Assembly (NCBI RefSeq): GCF_024505055.1
Contig: NZ_JANIBL010000043.1
Location: 1-42,617 of the forward strand
Length of the DNA stretch: 42,617 bases
Direction of reading: 5' to 3'
From: Methylomonas rosea
GTDB taxonomy: Bacteria; Pseudomonadota; Gammaproteobacteria; Methylococcales; Methylomonadaceae
Each line of letters starts with the position of its first letter. The stretch's first letter is position 1. Under the pieces are notes generated by a model that made no database searches, had not been told where the DNA came from, and was given only the letters and a program-made list of their open reading frames with translations. Positions 17,005-25,170 of the stretch are shown here, piece after piece. The position numbers and the translations under genes are program-made.

Positions 17005-18225
17005 ATGCTTGCATATCCCGCGATTTCAGAAAAATCCCTGAACCTCTGCCGCTACCTGACAATTGTCGCCGCCATCGCTGCGCCGATTTCCACTGCTATC
17101 GCGAGCATAGCCAGCGTGGCGTTGTTAGTATTCTGGCTACTCTCCGGCCAGGCAGTGCAGACCCTTAAGTTATCTTGGCAACAACCTGTCGGAAAAATGA
17201 TCTTGATCTTCATTGCCTGGCTGCTGATCGGCACTCTTTACGCGGATACGGACTGGCACAGCAAATTGGAGACCTTATCCAGCTGGAAAAAGCTGCTTTA
17301 CGTATTCTTGCTACTCGGCGTTTTTCAGCAACCGACTTGGCAAAAACGTTTTGTCTACAGCTATTTCATCGCCATGGTGGTGGCTGGCATTATTGCGATA
17401 CCACTTTGGGCGTTGGATCTTATCGTTAGAGACGGCCGGGAAGCCGGTATTTTCATGACCAATCATGCCACTCAGAGCACTGCTTTTGTGGCCGCCCTGT
17501 TATGCGGTATCTTCCTGGTGCAAGAACCCCTCGCCAGCCGCCAAAAATACGCAATTTGGGCCGGAATAGCCATCTTTCTATTCAATATTTTCTTCATTAG
17601 TACGGGGAGGAGTGGCTATTTGGCCGTACCCATCGCTGCGGTTTTTGCATTGGGTTCGATATATGGTTATAGCAAACTACCGCAAATTATTGGCATAGCC
17701 GCGATTGTGTTGGTGGCATTTGGTCTAAGCTCCAACACGTTGCAAGAGCGATTCAGATTGGCTTGGGACGAACAAGCCAGTTATCAGAGCAGCAAGGATT
17801 TAACGTCAGTAGGTATTCGGGTAGTCTTTTATCAAAACACCCTGGAACTCATTGAGAAAGCACCTTGGTTCGGGTACGGCACCTCATCGTTCAAACCGAC
17901 CTACAGTAATTATGCCTCGGCCAAAAGCCAGGGATGGCAGGGTACCAGCACCAGCGACCCGCATAATCAATACCTGTTCATTTGGCTGGAAAATGGCTTG
18001 GTCGGCTTGCTGCTGTTTTTTGCTTACATTTATGTCTCCCTGCGCCAAGGTATGAACAACCTACCCTACGGTCCGATTGCCGCCAGTTTTTTAGTGGCAA
18101 TTTGTGCTTCAAGCCTGTTCAACTCGCATTTCAAAACCTTTGCCGAAGGTTATTTGCTGGCGTTCTTTCTCGGCGCCTTGCTAAGCCGTCCTAGCGATTC
18201 CACCCTTCGTCAGACTGATGCTTAG
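17005..18225 (+). CDS. O-antigen ligase-like polytopic membrane protein (Wzy_C/WaaL family)
   Basis: 406 residues from the ATG at 17005, chosen because AAGGA at 16992-16996 sits eight bases upstream; an ATG at 16984 would overlap the previous gene. About ten to twelve hydrophobic helices span most of the protein. The large periplasmic loop in the C-terminal third contains the family's hallmark: V-G-I-R-V-V-F-Y-Q-N followed by P-W-F-G-Y-G-T-S-S-F and a conserved D-P-H-N-Q-Y-L-F-I-W-L-E-N-G. Such proteins ligate O-antigen or a single repeat to lipid A-core in the periplasm; a polymerase role is possible since the families overlap. It overlaps the next gene by eight bases. Confidence 0.9.
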   Translation: MLAYPAISEKSLNLCRYLTIVAAIAAPISTAIASIASVALLVFWLLSGQAVQTLKLSWQQPVGKMILIFIAWLLIGTLYADTDWHSKLETLSSWKKLLYVFLLLGVFQQPTWQKRFVYSYFIAMVVAGIIAIPLWALDLIVRDGREAGIFMTNHATQSTAFVAALLCGIFLVQEPLASRQKYAIWAGIAIFLFNIFFISTGRSGYLAVPIAAVFALGSIYGYSKLPQIIGIAAIVLVAFGLSSNTLQERFRLAWDEQASYQSSKDLTSVGIRVVFYQNTLELIEKAPWFGYGTSSFKPTYSNYASAKSQGWQGTSTSDPHNQYLFIWLENGLVGLLLFFAYIYVSLRQGMNNLPYGPIAASFLVAICASSLFNSHFKTFAEGYLLAFFLGALLSRPSDSTLRQTDA

Positions 18226-18967
18226 CGTTATTGTCATCACCAAAAACGAGGCGAAACATATCGGCCGCTGTCTGGCATCGGTTGCTTGGGCCGATGAAAT
18301 TATCGTGCTCGACTCGGGTAGCAGCGACGAGACCGTCGCAATTTGCCAACAATTTACCGACAAAGTCTTCATCACCGACTGGCCTGGATTTGGCCCGCAA
18401 AAGCAGCGGGCATTGGATAAGGCCAATGGCGACTGGGTGCTGTCTATCGATGCCGATGAAGAAATTGGCCCCGCGTTAAAAGACGAAATTCAGCAAGCCA
18501 TGCAGCAAAACGACGTGCAGGGCTTCGAACTCCCCCGTTTATCCAGCTACTGCGGCAAACAAATCAAGCATGGCGGTTGGTGGCCGGATTATGTGTTAAG
18601 ACTGTTTCGCCGCGATGCCGGGCGTTTCAGTAACGAAGTAGTACATGAGCGGATTGAAGTTAAGGGGGCTATCCGTCGACTTAACAACCCGCTCTTGCAT
18701 GAAGCCTTCGTAGACCCCGCAGAGGTGCTGCATAAGATCAACACTTATTCCTCGCTGGGCGCCGAGAAACTGTTCAACAACGGTAAGCGCGCCAGTTTGG
18801 GTAAAGCCATCGGCAAAGGCCTGTGGACGTTCATCCGCACTTACTTCATCCAAGCAGCCGTTTTGGACGGCGCGGAAGGCCTAATGCTTGCCATATCCAA
18901 CGCCGAGGGCAGTTATTACAAATACCTGAAACTACGCGAGCTTTGCCGCAAAACAGCCAGCAAATGA
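18218..18967 (+). CDS. Glycosyltransferase family 2, WaaE/KdtX-like LPS core enzyme
   Basis: 249 residues with a GT-A fold: L-S-V-I-V-I-T-K-N-E-A-K-H-I at the N-terminus, I-V-L-D-S-G-S-S-D-E-T (about 28-38), then S-I-D-A-D-E-E-I near residue 76-83, with the D-A-D as the metal-binding DxD. The region N-E-V-V-H-E-R-I-E-V and a C-terminal amphipathic segment match WaaE-like beta-1,4-glucosyltransferases acting on core heptose. Its start overlaps the ligase gene by eight bases and its stop overlaps the next gene by four (ATGA), so this is one translationally coupled run. Confidence 0.9.
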   Translation: MLSVIVITKNEAKHIGRCLASVAWADEIIVLDSGSSDETVAICQQFTDKVFITDWPGFGPQKQRALDKANGDWVLSIDADEEIGPALKDEIQQAMQQNDVQGFELPRLSSYCGKQIKHGGWWPDYVLRLFRRDAGRFSNEVVHERIEVKGAIRRLNNPLLHEAFVDPAEVLHKINTYSSLGAEKLFNNGKRASLGKAIGKGLWTFIRTYFIQAAVLDGAEGLMLAISNAEGSYYKYLKLRELCRKTASK

Positions 18968-19797
18968 ACGGCTTGATCTCGGTCATCGTCACCACCTATA
19001 ACTGGCCGGAAGCACTTTCCACCTGCTTGCTGGCGCTAATGGCTCAACAAGATCGCCGGTTTGAAATCGTCGTCGCCGACGACGGCTCCGGCACCGCAAC
19101 CCAGGCATTGCTGAAAGACTTTATCGAAACCAGCGAAATTTCACTGCGGCACGTTTGGCATGAGGACCGGGGATTTAGGGCCGGCACTATCCGTAACAAG
19201 GCGGTTGCCGTCAGTCGCGGCAATTATCTGCTGTTTATAGACGGCGATTGCGTAGCACTACCGGATTTTATTAGTCGTCATCGACAACTGGCCGAAACCG
19301 GTTATTTCGTTCCGGGCAACCGGCTGTTATTGAGCGAGCGTTACACCTCACTGGTATTGCAGCAAAAAATACCGCTGCATGAACAGTCGTTTAACTTTTT
19401 TTTATGGCAATGGCTGCAAGGCCGCATCAACCGCTTTTTGCCTTTACTATATTTGCCGCTGCGCAACTGGCGTTATCGACAACCGCAGAATTGGCAAAAA
19501 GCCATGACCTGCAATCTGGCAGTTTGGAAAGACAATTTCCTGGCAACAAACGGTTTTGACGAAGTCTTCGAAGGCTGGGGATATGAAGATTCGGATCTGG
19601 TGATCCGTTTGATTCACCAAGGCGTTCAACGAAAGGAAGGCCGCTTCGCGGTGCCGGTTTTACATCTTTGGCACCGGCATAACGATAGAAGCCAACACGA
19701 TGAAAACTATCAGCGTTTATTGCGGCGGGTTGCGGATAGAACGATGATTCGCGCGGAACAGGGCGTGAGTCAGTATCTGGAAACGATATGCGACTAA
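18964..19797 (+). CDS. Glycosyltransferase family 2 with galactosyltransferase-like C-terminus
   Basis: 277 residues from the ATG at 18964 (ATGA overlap with the upstream stop); a longer frame from 18823 lies inside the previous gene and is rejected. GT-A features: S-V-I-V-T-T-Y-N-W-P near the start, V-V-A-D-D-G-S-G, R-A-G-T-I-R-N-K-A-V, I-D-G-D-C-V (DxD) and, in the C-terminal part, T-C-N-L-A-V-W-K followed by F-D-E-V-F-E-G-W-G-Y-E-D-S-D-L-V-I-R, the signature of Glyco_transf_7C-type domains. It is probably the last sugar-adding enzyme of this LPS core block. Its stop codon overlaps that of the convergent DUF2802 gene by three bases. Confidence 0.9.
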   Translation: MNGLISVIVTTYNWPEALSTCLLALMAQQDRRFEIVVADDGSGTATQALLKDFIETSEISLRHVWHEDRGFRAGTIRNKAVAVSRGNYLLFIDGDCVALPDFISRHRQLAETGYFVPGNRLLLSERYTSLVLQQKIPLHEQSFNFFLWQWLQGRINRFLPLLYLPLRNWRYRQPQNWQKAMTCNLAVWKDNFLATNGFDEVFEGWGYEDSDLVIRLIHQGVQRKEGRFAVPVLHLWHRHNDRSQHDENYQRLLRRVADRTMIRAEQGVSQYLETICD

Positions 19798-20216
19798 CTC
19801 AAGCCGGAACGCTTGCTGCCGCCATGTAAGCGCATCAATAAAACCGCTTCGTCGCGGGTCAGTCCGCAATCCCTGACCAGTTCCTCAATACCGACACCAC
19901 TACGGATTTTTTCAATCACATCTTCATAGCCGCTTGCGGGGATAGGCTCCGCGGGCGTTACGCTATTTACGGTTTGCCGCTGCGTATTGACTTGATCCAC
20001 AATGCTATTTAAGCGCGAGTCGTTAGCAGCCAGCCGCCGATCAACAGCCACAGCGGCGGAGCAAAGGCCGGCTACATCCTCATTGCTACGCTGTACCCGC
20101 TCCTCGAGAAGTTGAAATTGTTTTTTTAGTGCTTGCTGCTGACGCAACAACCAAACCAAGATCACCAGCACAAATACGACTCCACCCGCCAAAACCAGCA
20201 ATAGATATTCGCTCAT
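19794..20216 (-). CDS. DUF2802 single-span protein at the end of the chemotaxis cluster
   Basis: 140 residues from the ATG at 20216; a GTG one codon upstream is possible but the ATG overlaps the upstream stop as TGATG. The N-terminus is a membrane anchor (L-L-L-V-L-A-G-G-V-V-F-V-L-V-I-L), followed by a glutamine/glutamate-rich coiled-coil stretch (about 27-80) and a compact C-terminal helix-turn-helix-like domain (Y-E-D-V-I-E-K-I-R-S-G-V-G-I-E-E-L-V-R-D-C-G-L-T-R-D-E-A) typical of DUF2802. This family is regularly found next to cheW in polar-flagellum gammaproteobacteria; its role is not known to me. Confidence 0.88.
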   Translation of the reverse strand: MSEYLLLVLAGGVVFVLVILVWLLRQQQALKKQFQLLEERVQRSNEDVAGLCSAAVAVDRRLAANDSRLNSIVDQVNTQRQTVNSVTPAEPIPASGYEDVIEKIRSGVGIEELVRDCGLTRDEAVLLMRLHGGSKRSGLS

Positions 20217-20380
20217 CACACTATTTCGTCAACATGCTCAGCAGGCTGTTTATCGTTTTTGTTTGGGTCGGGTTTGGTCTGCGGTCGTTTTTGCGGAGGG
20301 TGTTTTTCACGTTCTTCCCGCTCTACCTTGTATATGGTGTGCACGGGAGAAAAAGGCGTGATCGGTGTAATCTCGGTCAT
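20216..20380 (-). CDS. Small proline/lysine-rich protein (54 residues) between cheW and the DUF2802 gene
   Basis: An open frame of 54 codons plus stop, with ATG at 20380 and a GAGG ribosome site six bases ahead. Its TGA overlaps the ATG of the DUF2802 gene by one base (TGATG), and it begins 28 bases after cheW, so both ends fit the operon. The N-terminal third is hydrophobic/aromatic (T-P-I-T-P-F-S-P-V-H-T-I-Y-K-V), the rest is highly charged and rich in P, K and Q (R-E-E-R-E-K-H-P-P-Q-K-R-P-Q-T-K-P-D-P). No signal peptide or helix. It is probably a disordered partner or linker of the chemotaxis/flagellar pole machinery; I do not recognise it. Confidence 0.7.
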   Translation of the reverse strand: MTEITPITPFSPVHTIYKVEREEREKHPPQKRPQTKPDPNKNDKQPAEHVDEIV

Positions 20381-20408
20381 GTTGCACCTCGCATGCCTAG
20401 TTAGGCAA

Positions 20409-20882
20409 TCAAAACATATCCAACTCGGCTTTTTCGTCGTCGCTGAGGAATTTATTCAAATCCACCAGAATTAACAAATGATTGTCGCGACTGGTGACGC
20501 CTTGGATATATTTGGAACTCTCTTCGTTCCCGACATTCGGCGCGGTCTCAATCTCGGAAGCGCGCATTTCCACGACTTCGGCCACGCTATCCACCAAAAT
20601 ACCGATGATATGCCGATCAGTTTCGATAATCACCACCCGCGACGCATCGTCGGTGTCTTTGGAAGGCAAGCCGAAACGGTTACGGGTATCGATGACTGTC
20701 ACCACGTTGCCGCGCAAATTGATAATACCTAATACGTAGGAAGGCGCACCGGGCACCGGGGCAATCTCGGTAATACGCAACACCTCTTGCACTTGCATGA
20801 CATTGATGCCGTACTTTTCGTCGCCTAGACAAAAAGTCACCCACTGCATGATAGGGTCGCCTTGTTTTTTATCTTCGCTCAT
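20409..20882 (-). CDS. cheW: CheW, chemotaxis coupling protein
   Basis: 157 residues forming a single CheW domain: W-V-T-F-C-L-G-D-E-K-Y-G-I-N-V-M-Q-V-Q-E-V-L at 14-35, P-G-A-P-S-Y-V-L-G-I-I-N-L-R-G-N-V-V-T-V-I-D near 44-65 and the closing K-Y-I-Q-G-V-T. CheW links receptors to the kinase CheA at the cell pole. It lies 21 bases downstream of a second CheW-like gene. The close match to the Pseudomonas CheW sequence and position supports the assignment. Confidence 0.96.
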   Translation of the reverse strand: MSEDKKQGDPIMQWVTFCLGDEKYGINVMQVQEVLRITEIAPVPGAPSYVLGIINLRGNVVTVIDTRNRFGLPSKDTDDASRVVIIETDRHIIGILVDSVAEVVEMRASEIETAPNVGNEESSKYIQGVTSRDNHLLILVDLNKFLSDDEKAELDMF

Positions 20883-20903
20883 TTTGCTGTATCCAGATGC
20901 TGT

Positions 20904-21635
20904 TTAACTATTTTTTCTATGCGGTACCAGCTGTTTAACATCGATAATCGCTGTCAACTCGTCTATTACCGTGCCGATTAACCATGGTTTTTTTTGTCTG
21001 GCCGTTCGCCATCTGACCCCATCCGGCTTTACTTTACCGATGGAGAGAATTTCATCGCACACCAAACCCCATTTTTTATCCTGGGTTATTAAAATGCGCT
21101 CGGACGGATATTCCTCACTATCCGGTTGCGCGCCTCGGCTTTTGCCGAAAATCAGCTGCCGGGTATCAAGCACGCCGATACGGCTATCGTTCTCATCCAG
21201 CAAACCCAGGAACCAAGAGGGTTGTCCAGGAATTTTCGTGGGTTTGCGGTCGATTTTGATTGTTCTTGATAACTCGATCAGCGGCGTTGCCAATATCAGC
21301 TTATCAACCTTAAAAAACAAAGCCTGAAACTCGTACTGCGACCAATCCGGCATTATAGACAGTGCCTGTAGTTTAGCCGGGATTTCCGGCTCTACAAGCT
21401 TGCTTTGTCGGTTCCTAACCAGTGCTTTGGAAGTTGCTTTCGGACTGCTGATCACGACCGGAACTGGATCCGGCAACTTGATAGGTGCCTCAACGACGAG
21501 CCGTTCCACCGCTATCGCGGGTTTTACACTAGCAGCTTCGTCCGCGTCGGGCACCTCATCCAACAGAGTCTGCAAATAAACATCGAGCGCTAACTGTTGA
21601 TGAACAATACTGGGGGGTGGTTTTGCCTGAGTCAT
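20904..21635 (-). CDS. CheW-domain protein with long N-terminal extension (ParP-like position)
   Basis: 243 residues: a variable, charged N-terminal half (about 1-95) then a CheW-like domain (Y-E-F-Q-A-L-F-F-K-V-D-K-L-I-L-A-T-P-L near 102, P-S-W-F-L-G-L-L-D near 140, closing I-G-T-V-I-D-E-L-T-A-I-I-D). In Vibrio the equivalent product, ParP, links the polar ParA-like ATPase ParC to chemotaxis arrays through its CheW-like (AIF) domain. The gene overlaps the parA-like gene by four bases, exactly the parC-parP arrangement, so a similar job in polar array placement is likely. Confidence 0.88.
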   Translation of the reverse strand: MTQAKPPPSIVHQQLALDVYLQTLLDEVPDADEAASVKPAIAVERLVVEAPIKLPDPVPVVISSPKATSKALVRNRQSKLVEPEIPAKLQALSIMPDWSQYEFQALFFKVDKLILATPLIELSRTIKIDRKPTKIPGQPSWFLGLLDENDSRIGVLDTRQLIFGKSRGAQPDSEEYPSERILITQDKKWGLVCDEILSIGKVKPDGVRWRTARQKKPWLIGTVIDELTAIIDVKQLVPHRKNS

Positions 21636-22435
21636 TTATGCGGCGCCAAGTTTTTGTCTGGACTCTTATCAAGCAATAACAGTTCCAACAATTCGGCATA
21701 CGCTTCGGCAGCGCGCGCGCTTTTGTCATACAAGGGCAAGGGAATACCGGCCTGACTGGCGTCCCGGACTTTGGTATCCACCGGCACCACCGAACTCCAG
21801 GCATTATCCGGGTACTGCTGATGTAACGCCGCTAAGCTGTCGCGGGCCGCCTTGGTGCGTTTGTCAAACATGGTCGGCACGATAGTGAATTTAGGCGGCG
21901 TTTTCCGGGAATGGAACACCATTTTTATGGTGTGCACCATTCTATCCAGGCCTTTTAATGCCAAAAACTCGGCTAAAACCGGAATAATTAAATGATCGCA
22001 CGCCGCCAGTGCATTGATCATTAATACTCCCAACATCGGCGGACTATCGATAATCACATAGTCGTACTCGTCGGACACTTTGTTCAATGCAGTAGCAACC
22101 ACCAAACCCATGCCGCCAATTGCGGCTACCTGCCTATCCAAAGTGGCGATGGCAGTCGATGCGGGTAATACGCCTATACCGTCAAAGTCGGTCTTGGCGA
22201 TATAAACCGCCGGATCGATATTTTTCTTTTTTTCACTGGCATCGAGAAATAAATTGTAAACACCTAACTCGATCTCGTCCGGGTTCATCTTAAAATAGCT
22301 GGTCAGCGAACCGTGCGGGTCCAAATCGACCAGCAAAGTTCTGAATCCCCAGGACGATAACAAACCACCCAGCGTCACCACGGTAGTCGTTTTACCGACC
22401 CCACCTTTTTGATTGGAAACTGACCATATTTTCAT
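21632..22435 (-). CDS. ParA-like ATPase for polar placement of chemotaxis arrays (ParC type)
   Basis: 267 residues. The deviant Walker A is K-G-G-V-G-K-T (10-16), and L-L-V-D-L-D-P-H-G-S (near 34-43) and Y-V-I-I-D-S-P-P (near 121-128) are the A' and B motifs. It is a soluble MinD/ParA-family protein that cycles between dimer and monomer by ATP binding. Its place between motD and a CheW-like gene, with four-base overlaps on both sides, matches the polar chemotaxis ParC/PpfA group rather than a chromosome-partitioning ParA, and no parB is nearby. Confidence 0.9.
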   Translation of the reverse strand: MKIWSVSNQKGGVGKTTTVVTLGGLLSSWGFRTLLVDLDPHGSLTSYFKMNPDEIELGVYNLFLDASEKKKNIDPAVYIAKTDFDGIGVLPASTAIATLDRQVAAIGGMGLVVATALNKVSDEYDYVIIDSPPMLGVLMINALAACDHLIIPVLAEFLALKGLDRMVHTIKMVFHSRKTPPKFTIVPTMFDKRTKAARDSLAALHQQYPDNAWSSVVPVDTKVRDASQAGIPLPLYDKSARAAEAYAELLELLLLDKSPDKNLAPHK

Positions 22436-23313
22436 AACTGAGCCGGCGGTTCCGGCGCCTTTTCAACTGCGGTTTCAGGTGGCGAACTGGGTTGCGACGG
22501 CGCCAAATTCAGTACTTTCGCGCGTTCATCGTCAGTCATGCCGTAACGGGCAAAGGCTTGCGACATCAACACTAATACAACTCGCCGATTCTTAAAGCGC
22601 CCTTCTTCGTCTTTGTTATCGGCGATAGGATGAAATTCTCCATAGCCCACCGCCGATAATCGTGTCGCCGGAATATTGTTTTTTACCAATTCCTTGACCA
22701 CGCTGGTCGCCCTGGCCGAGGATAAGTCCCAATTAGACGGGTAAAAGCCGGTGGAAATAGGCACGTTATCCGTGTAACCCTCTACGTTAATCACATTAGG
22801 CACATCTCGTATCACTTCCGCGACTTTTGCCAGCACGGGGAGCGCTTTAGCGGACAGTTCGGCCTTGCCGCTGGCGAACAGCAATTCGCTGTTCATTTCT
22901 AATTCCACCCAGAAATCGTGCTTTTTAATACCGACGAGCTTGCTTTCGACATAAGGCTGCAAAGCACCTTGAAACTGCTCGGAGACCTCACTAAGCCGCT
23001 GCTTTTCCTGCAAAATCTCCTCACTTAGCTCACGTTCCTCAGCAGTCGCCAAATTAGGCAGCTCGATGGGCTGAATCGTGGTGGGAATCACACCGATCTG
23101 AATCGGCTCGGCTTCCTTTTGAATCTTCTCGTTGTGAAACAGAGCCTGGTCCAGCGATTCGGAGAATGTTTCGTATTTGCCCTTATTAACCGATGAAATC
23201 GAATACATCACCACAAAAAACGCAAACAGCAAGGTCACAAAATCAGCGTAAGACACCATCCAGCGATCATGATTATCGGCCTCTTGCAATGTCCTGCGTC
23301 TGCGCCGACTCAT
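22432..23313 (-). CDS. motD: MotD, MotB-like flagellar stator subunit
   Basis: 293 residues. The basic N-terminus is followed by a single membrane span (R-W-M-V-S-Y-A-D-F-V-T-L-L-F-A-F-F, about 18-40) carrying the proton-path aspartate at about residue 24. A plug/linker comes next and then an OmpA/MotB peptidoglycan-binding domain (E-G-Y-T-D-N-V-P-I-S, L-S-S-A-R-A, G-Y-G-E-F-H-P-I, N-R-R-V-V-L-V). It pairs with MotC (adjacent, 10-base gap) to form the second stator type known from Pseudomonas. Its start overlaps nothing upstream; its stop overlaps parA by four bases. Confidence 0.94.
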   Translation of the reverse strand: MSRRRRRTLQEADNHDRWMVSYADFVTLLFAFFVVMYSISSVNKGKYETFSESLDQALFHNEKIQKEAEPIQIGVIPTTIQPIELPNLATAEERELSEEILQEKQRLSEVSEQFQGALQPYVESKLVGIKKHDFWVELEMNSELLFASGKAELSAKALPVLAKVAEVIRDVPNVINVEGYTDNVPISTGFYPSNWDLSSARATSVVKELVKNNIPATRLSAVGYGEFHPIADNKDEEGRFKNRRVVLVLMSQAFARYGMTDDERAKVLNLAPSQPSSPPETAVEKAPEPPAQL

Positions 23314-23323
23314 AAGGCCTCCA

Positions 23324-24070
23324 TTATTTTTCCAATAAAAAACCGGACAATTTCAACTCGATATTGCGAGGATTTTCGCCCTCGGCTATCGAGGAAATGC
23401 CTTCTATCACCATTTCCCTGGCTTGCGATGCTTCGAAAATCAGACTCTTCAGCTTATTTGCTATAGGAATAAACAATAGATTGGCTAGGCCGACACCGTA
23501 AATAGTTGCCACGAAGGCTGTCGCAATGCCGCTACCCAACAACTCCGGTTTGGCTAGATTCTGCATCACGTGAATCAAGCCTATCACCGCGCCGATAATG
23601 CCGATAGTCGGCGCATAACCGCCCATAGCCTCGAAAACCCGGGCAGCCTGGGTATCCAAATGCTCCTTTGTAGTCAGCTCAACCTCAAGGCAATCGCGTA
23701 TCACTTCCGGCTCGTTACCATCGACCAGCAACTGCAAACCTTTTTTGGCAAAACTGTCTTTTTCGGTTTCGATAATGGATTCCAGCCCCAGCAAGCCTTC
23801 CTTACGCGCCAAAGAGCTCCAGCGTACGATTTTGTCGATTTGCTTTTTAAGCTGCAAATTTTGCGGCACAAATATCCAACTCAAAATTCGTAAACTGCGC
23901 ATAAATACTTTGGGAGGGAATTGCAACAGTGTAGCTCCCAGCGTACCGCCCACCACAATAATGAAGGCGTGATAGTTGACAAGGGCTCCCAGCTCGCCGC
24001 CACCCAGCATGTTGCCGCCGATAATCGCGGCAAAGCCTATCAATACACCCAAAATACTGAGAATATCCAT
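23324..24070 (-). CDS. motC: MotC, MotA-like flagellar stator subunit
   Basis: 248 residues from the ATG at 24070; that ATG overlaps the cheB stop as TGATG, so it is preferred over a TTG one codon earlier. Four hydrophobic helices in the MotA layout are seen: two near the N-terminus (about 3-23 and 32-50) and two after a large cytoplasmic loop (P-T-I-G-I-I-G-A-V-I-G-L-I-H near 152 and I-A-T-A-F-V-A-T-I-Y-G-V-G near 180). MotC surrounds MotD dimers and pushes on FliG. There is no ribosome site, in line with coupling to cheB. Confidence 0.94.
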   Translation of the reverse strand: MDILSILGVLIGFAAIIGGNMLGGGELGALVNYHAFIIVVGGTLGATLLQFPPKVFMRSLRILSWIFVPQNLQLKKQIDKIVRWSSLARKEGLLGLESIIETEKDSFAKKGLQLLVDGNEPEVIRDCLEVELTTKEHLDTQAARVFEAMGGYAPTIGIIGAVIGLIHVMQNLAKPELLGSGIATAFVATIYGVGLANLLFIPIANKLKSLIFEASQAREMVIEGISSIAEGENPRNIELKLSGFLLEK

Positions 24071-25161
24071 CAATGTAATTTTTTAAATTGGTTGGCAATC
24101 TCTTCCAGAGAATAAATATGATCAGCCAGACCGGCTTCAGCGATGGCTTTCGGCATGCCGTAGATAGTACTTGTCGCCTCGTCCTGCGCCCAGATTTGCG
24201 CACCGCGCTGCCTTAACTTCATCGCGCCAGCCTTGCCGTCGGCCCCCATGCCGGTCAACACCACCGCCAACACATGCCCGGCAAACACTTCGGCAAGTGA
24301 GTCAAAAGTAATGTCAACGCTCGGGCTATAAATTTCCCCGCTTTGCTTGGGCCTTAACGCAATCCGCCGTTCACCGGCTACTTGCTTAACTTGCATCTGC
24401 ATTGCACCTGGCCCTAATAATGCTGTGCCTGGCTGCAATACGTCGCCATCCCGTGCTTCTCTGACATTAATGCTGCAAAGCAAATTCAAGCGTTCGGCAA
24501 AGCTTTTAGTGAAATTGGGCGGCATGTGTTGCACCAGCAATATGGGTATCGAACACTCAGCCGGAATTTTGCTAAGGACATATTGCATGGCCACGGGCCC
24601 GCCGGTCGAGGCGGCAACCACCAAAAGCTCGATTTTGCCGCTCGATGACGTCTTGGGCCATACAGACACAGCGCGTATCGGTTTAACTATGGGCTTTTCG
24701 GCGGTTAAGCTCTCGCGTTCTTCTAGGCCAACGCGCGCCATAGGGCGGGAGGACATTCTAGTGGCCTGAGAAGCCACCATCCTCACCCGATATCTAAGCA
24801 AGTAGCGGGCAGTTTCACGATTAGCATCAATGTCTTCCAACTGCTTGGGCAAAAAGTCGATAGCGCCGGCATTTAACGCATCCAGGGTTGCTTGAGCGCC
24901 GACTTGCGTCATTGCCGAAAACATCAGTATCGGACAGGGCCGGGTGCCCATGATTTTTTTGACTGCCGTGATGCCATCCATGATCGGCATCTCCACGTCC
25001 ATGGTTATAACATCCGGTTGCAGACTTGCCGCAAGCTCGACGGCTTCGCGACCGTCATGAGCTACACCGATAACTTTAAACTCTTGATCCTCTTCTAAAA
25101 TTTCCCGAATTCTTTTACAGATAAAATTGGAGTCGTCGACGATCAGCACCCGAATGGTCAT
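24070..25161 (-). CDS. cheB: CheB, receptor methylesterase response regulator
   Basis: 363 residues. An N-terminal receiver domain has D-D-S at 9-11 and the phosphate-accepting D55 (I-T-M-D-V-E-M-P). After a linker of about 60 residues (140-190) the esterase domain shows the catalytic serine in A-A-S-T-G-G-P, the histidine in V-Q-H-M-P-P-N-F-T, and the aspartate in V-L-T-G-M-G-A-D-G. It removes methyl groups from receptor glutamates to reset adaptation. It lies nine bases after cheA. The matching methyltransferase gene cheR is absent from this cluster. Confidence 0.96.
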   Translation of the reverse strand: MTIRVLIVDDSNFICKRIREILEEDQEFKVIGVAHDGREAVELAASLQPDVITMDVEMPIMDGITAVKKIMGTRPCPILMFSAMTQVGAQATLDALNAGAIDFLPKQLEDIDANRETARYLLRYRVRMVASQATRMSSRPMARVGLEERESLTAEKPIVKPIRAVSVWPKTSSSGKIELLVVAASTGGPVAMQYVLSKIPAECSIPILLVQHMPPNFTKSFAERLNLLCSINVREARDGDVLQPGTALLGPGAMQMQVKQVAGERRIALRPKQSGEIYSPSVDITFDSLAEVFAGHVLAVVLTGMGADGKAGAMKLRQRGAQIWAQDEATSTIYGMPKAIAEAGLADHIYSLEEIANQFKKLH

Positions 25162-25170
25162 ATCGCCGCG

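Noticed and set aside
21632..22435. Chromosome-partition ParA
   Set aside because: No parB or parS-like site nearby, and both neighbours are motility/chemotaxis genes with four-base overlaps; the ParC-like polar role fits better.
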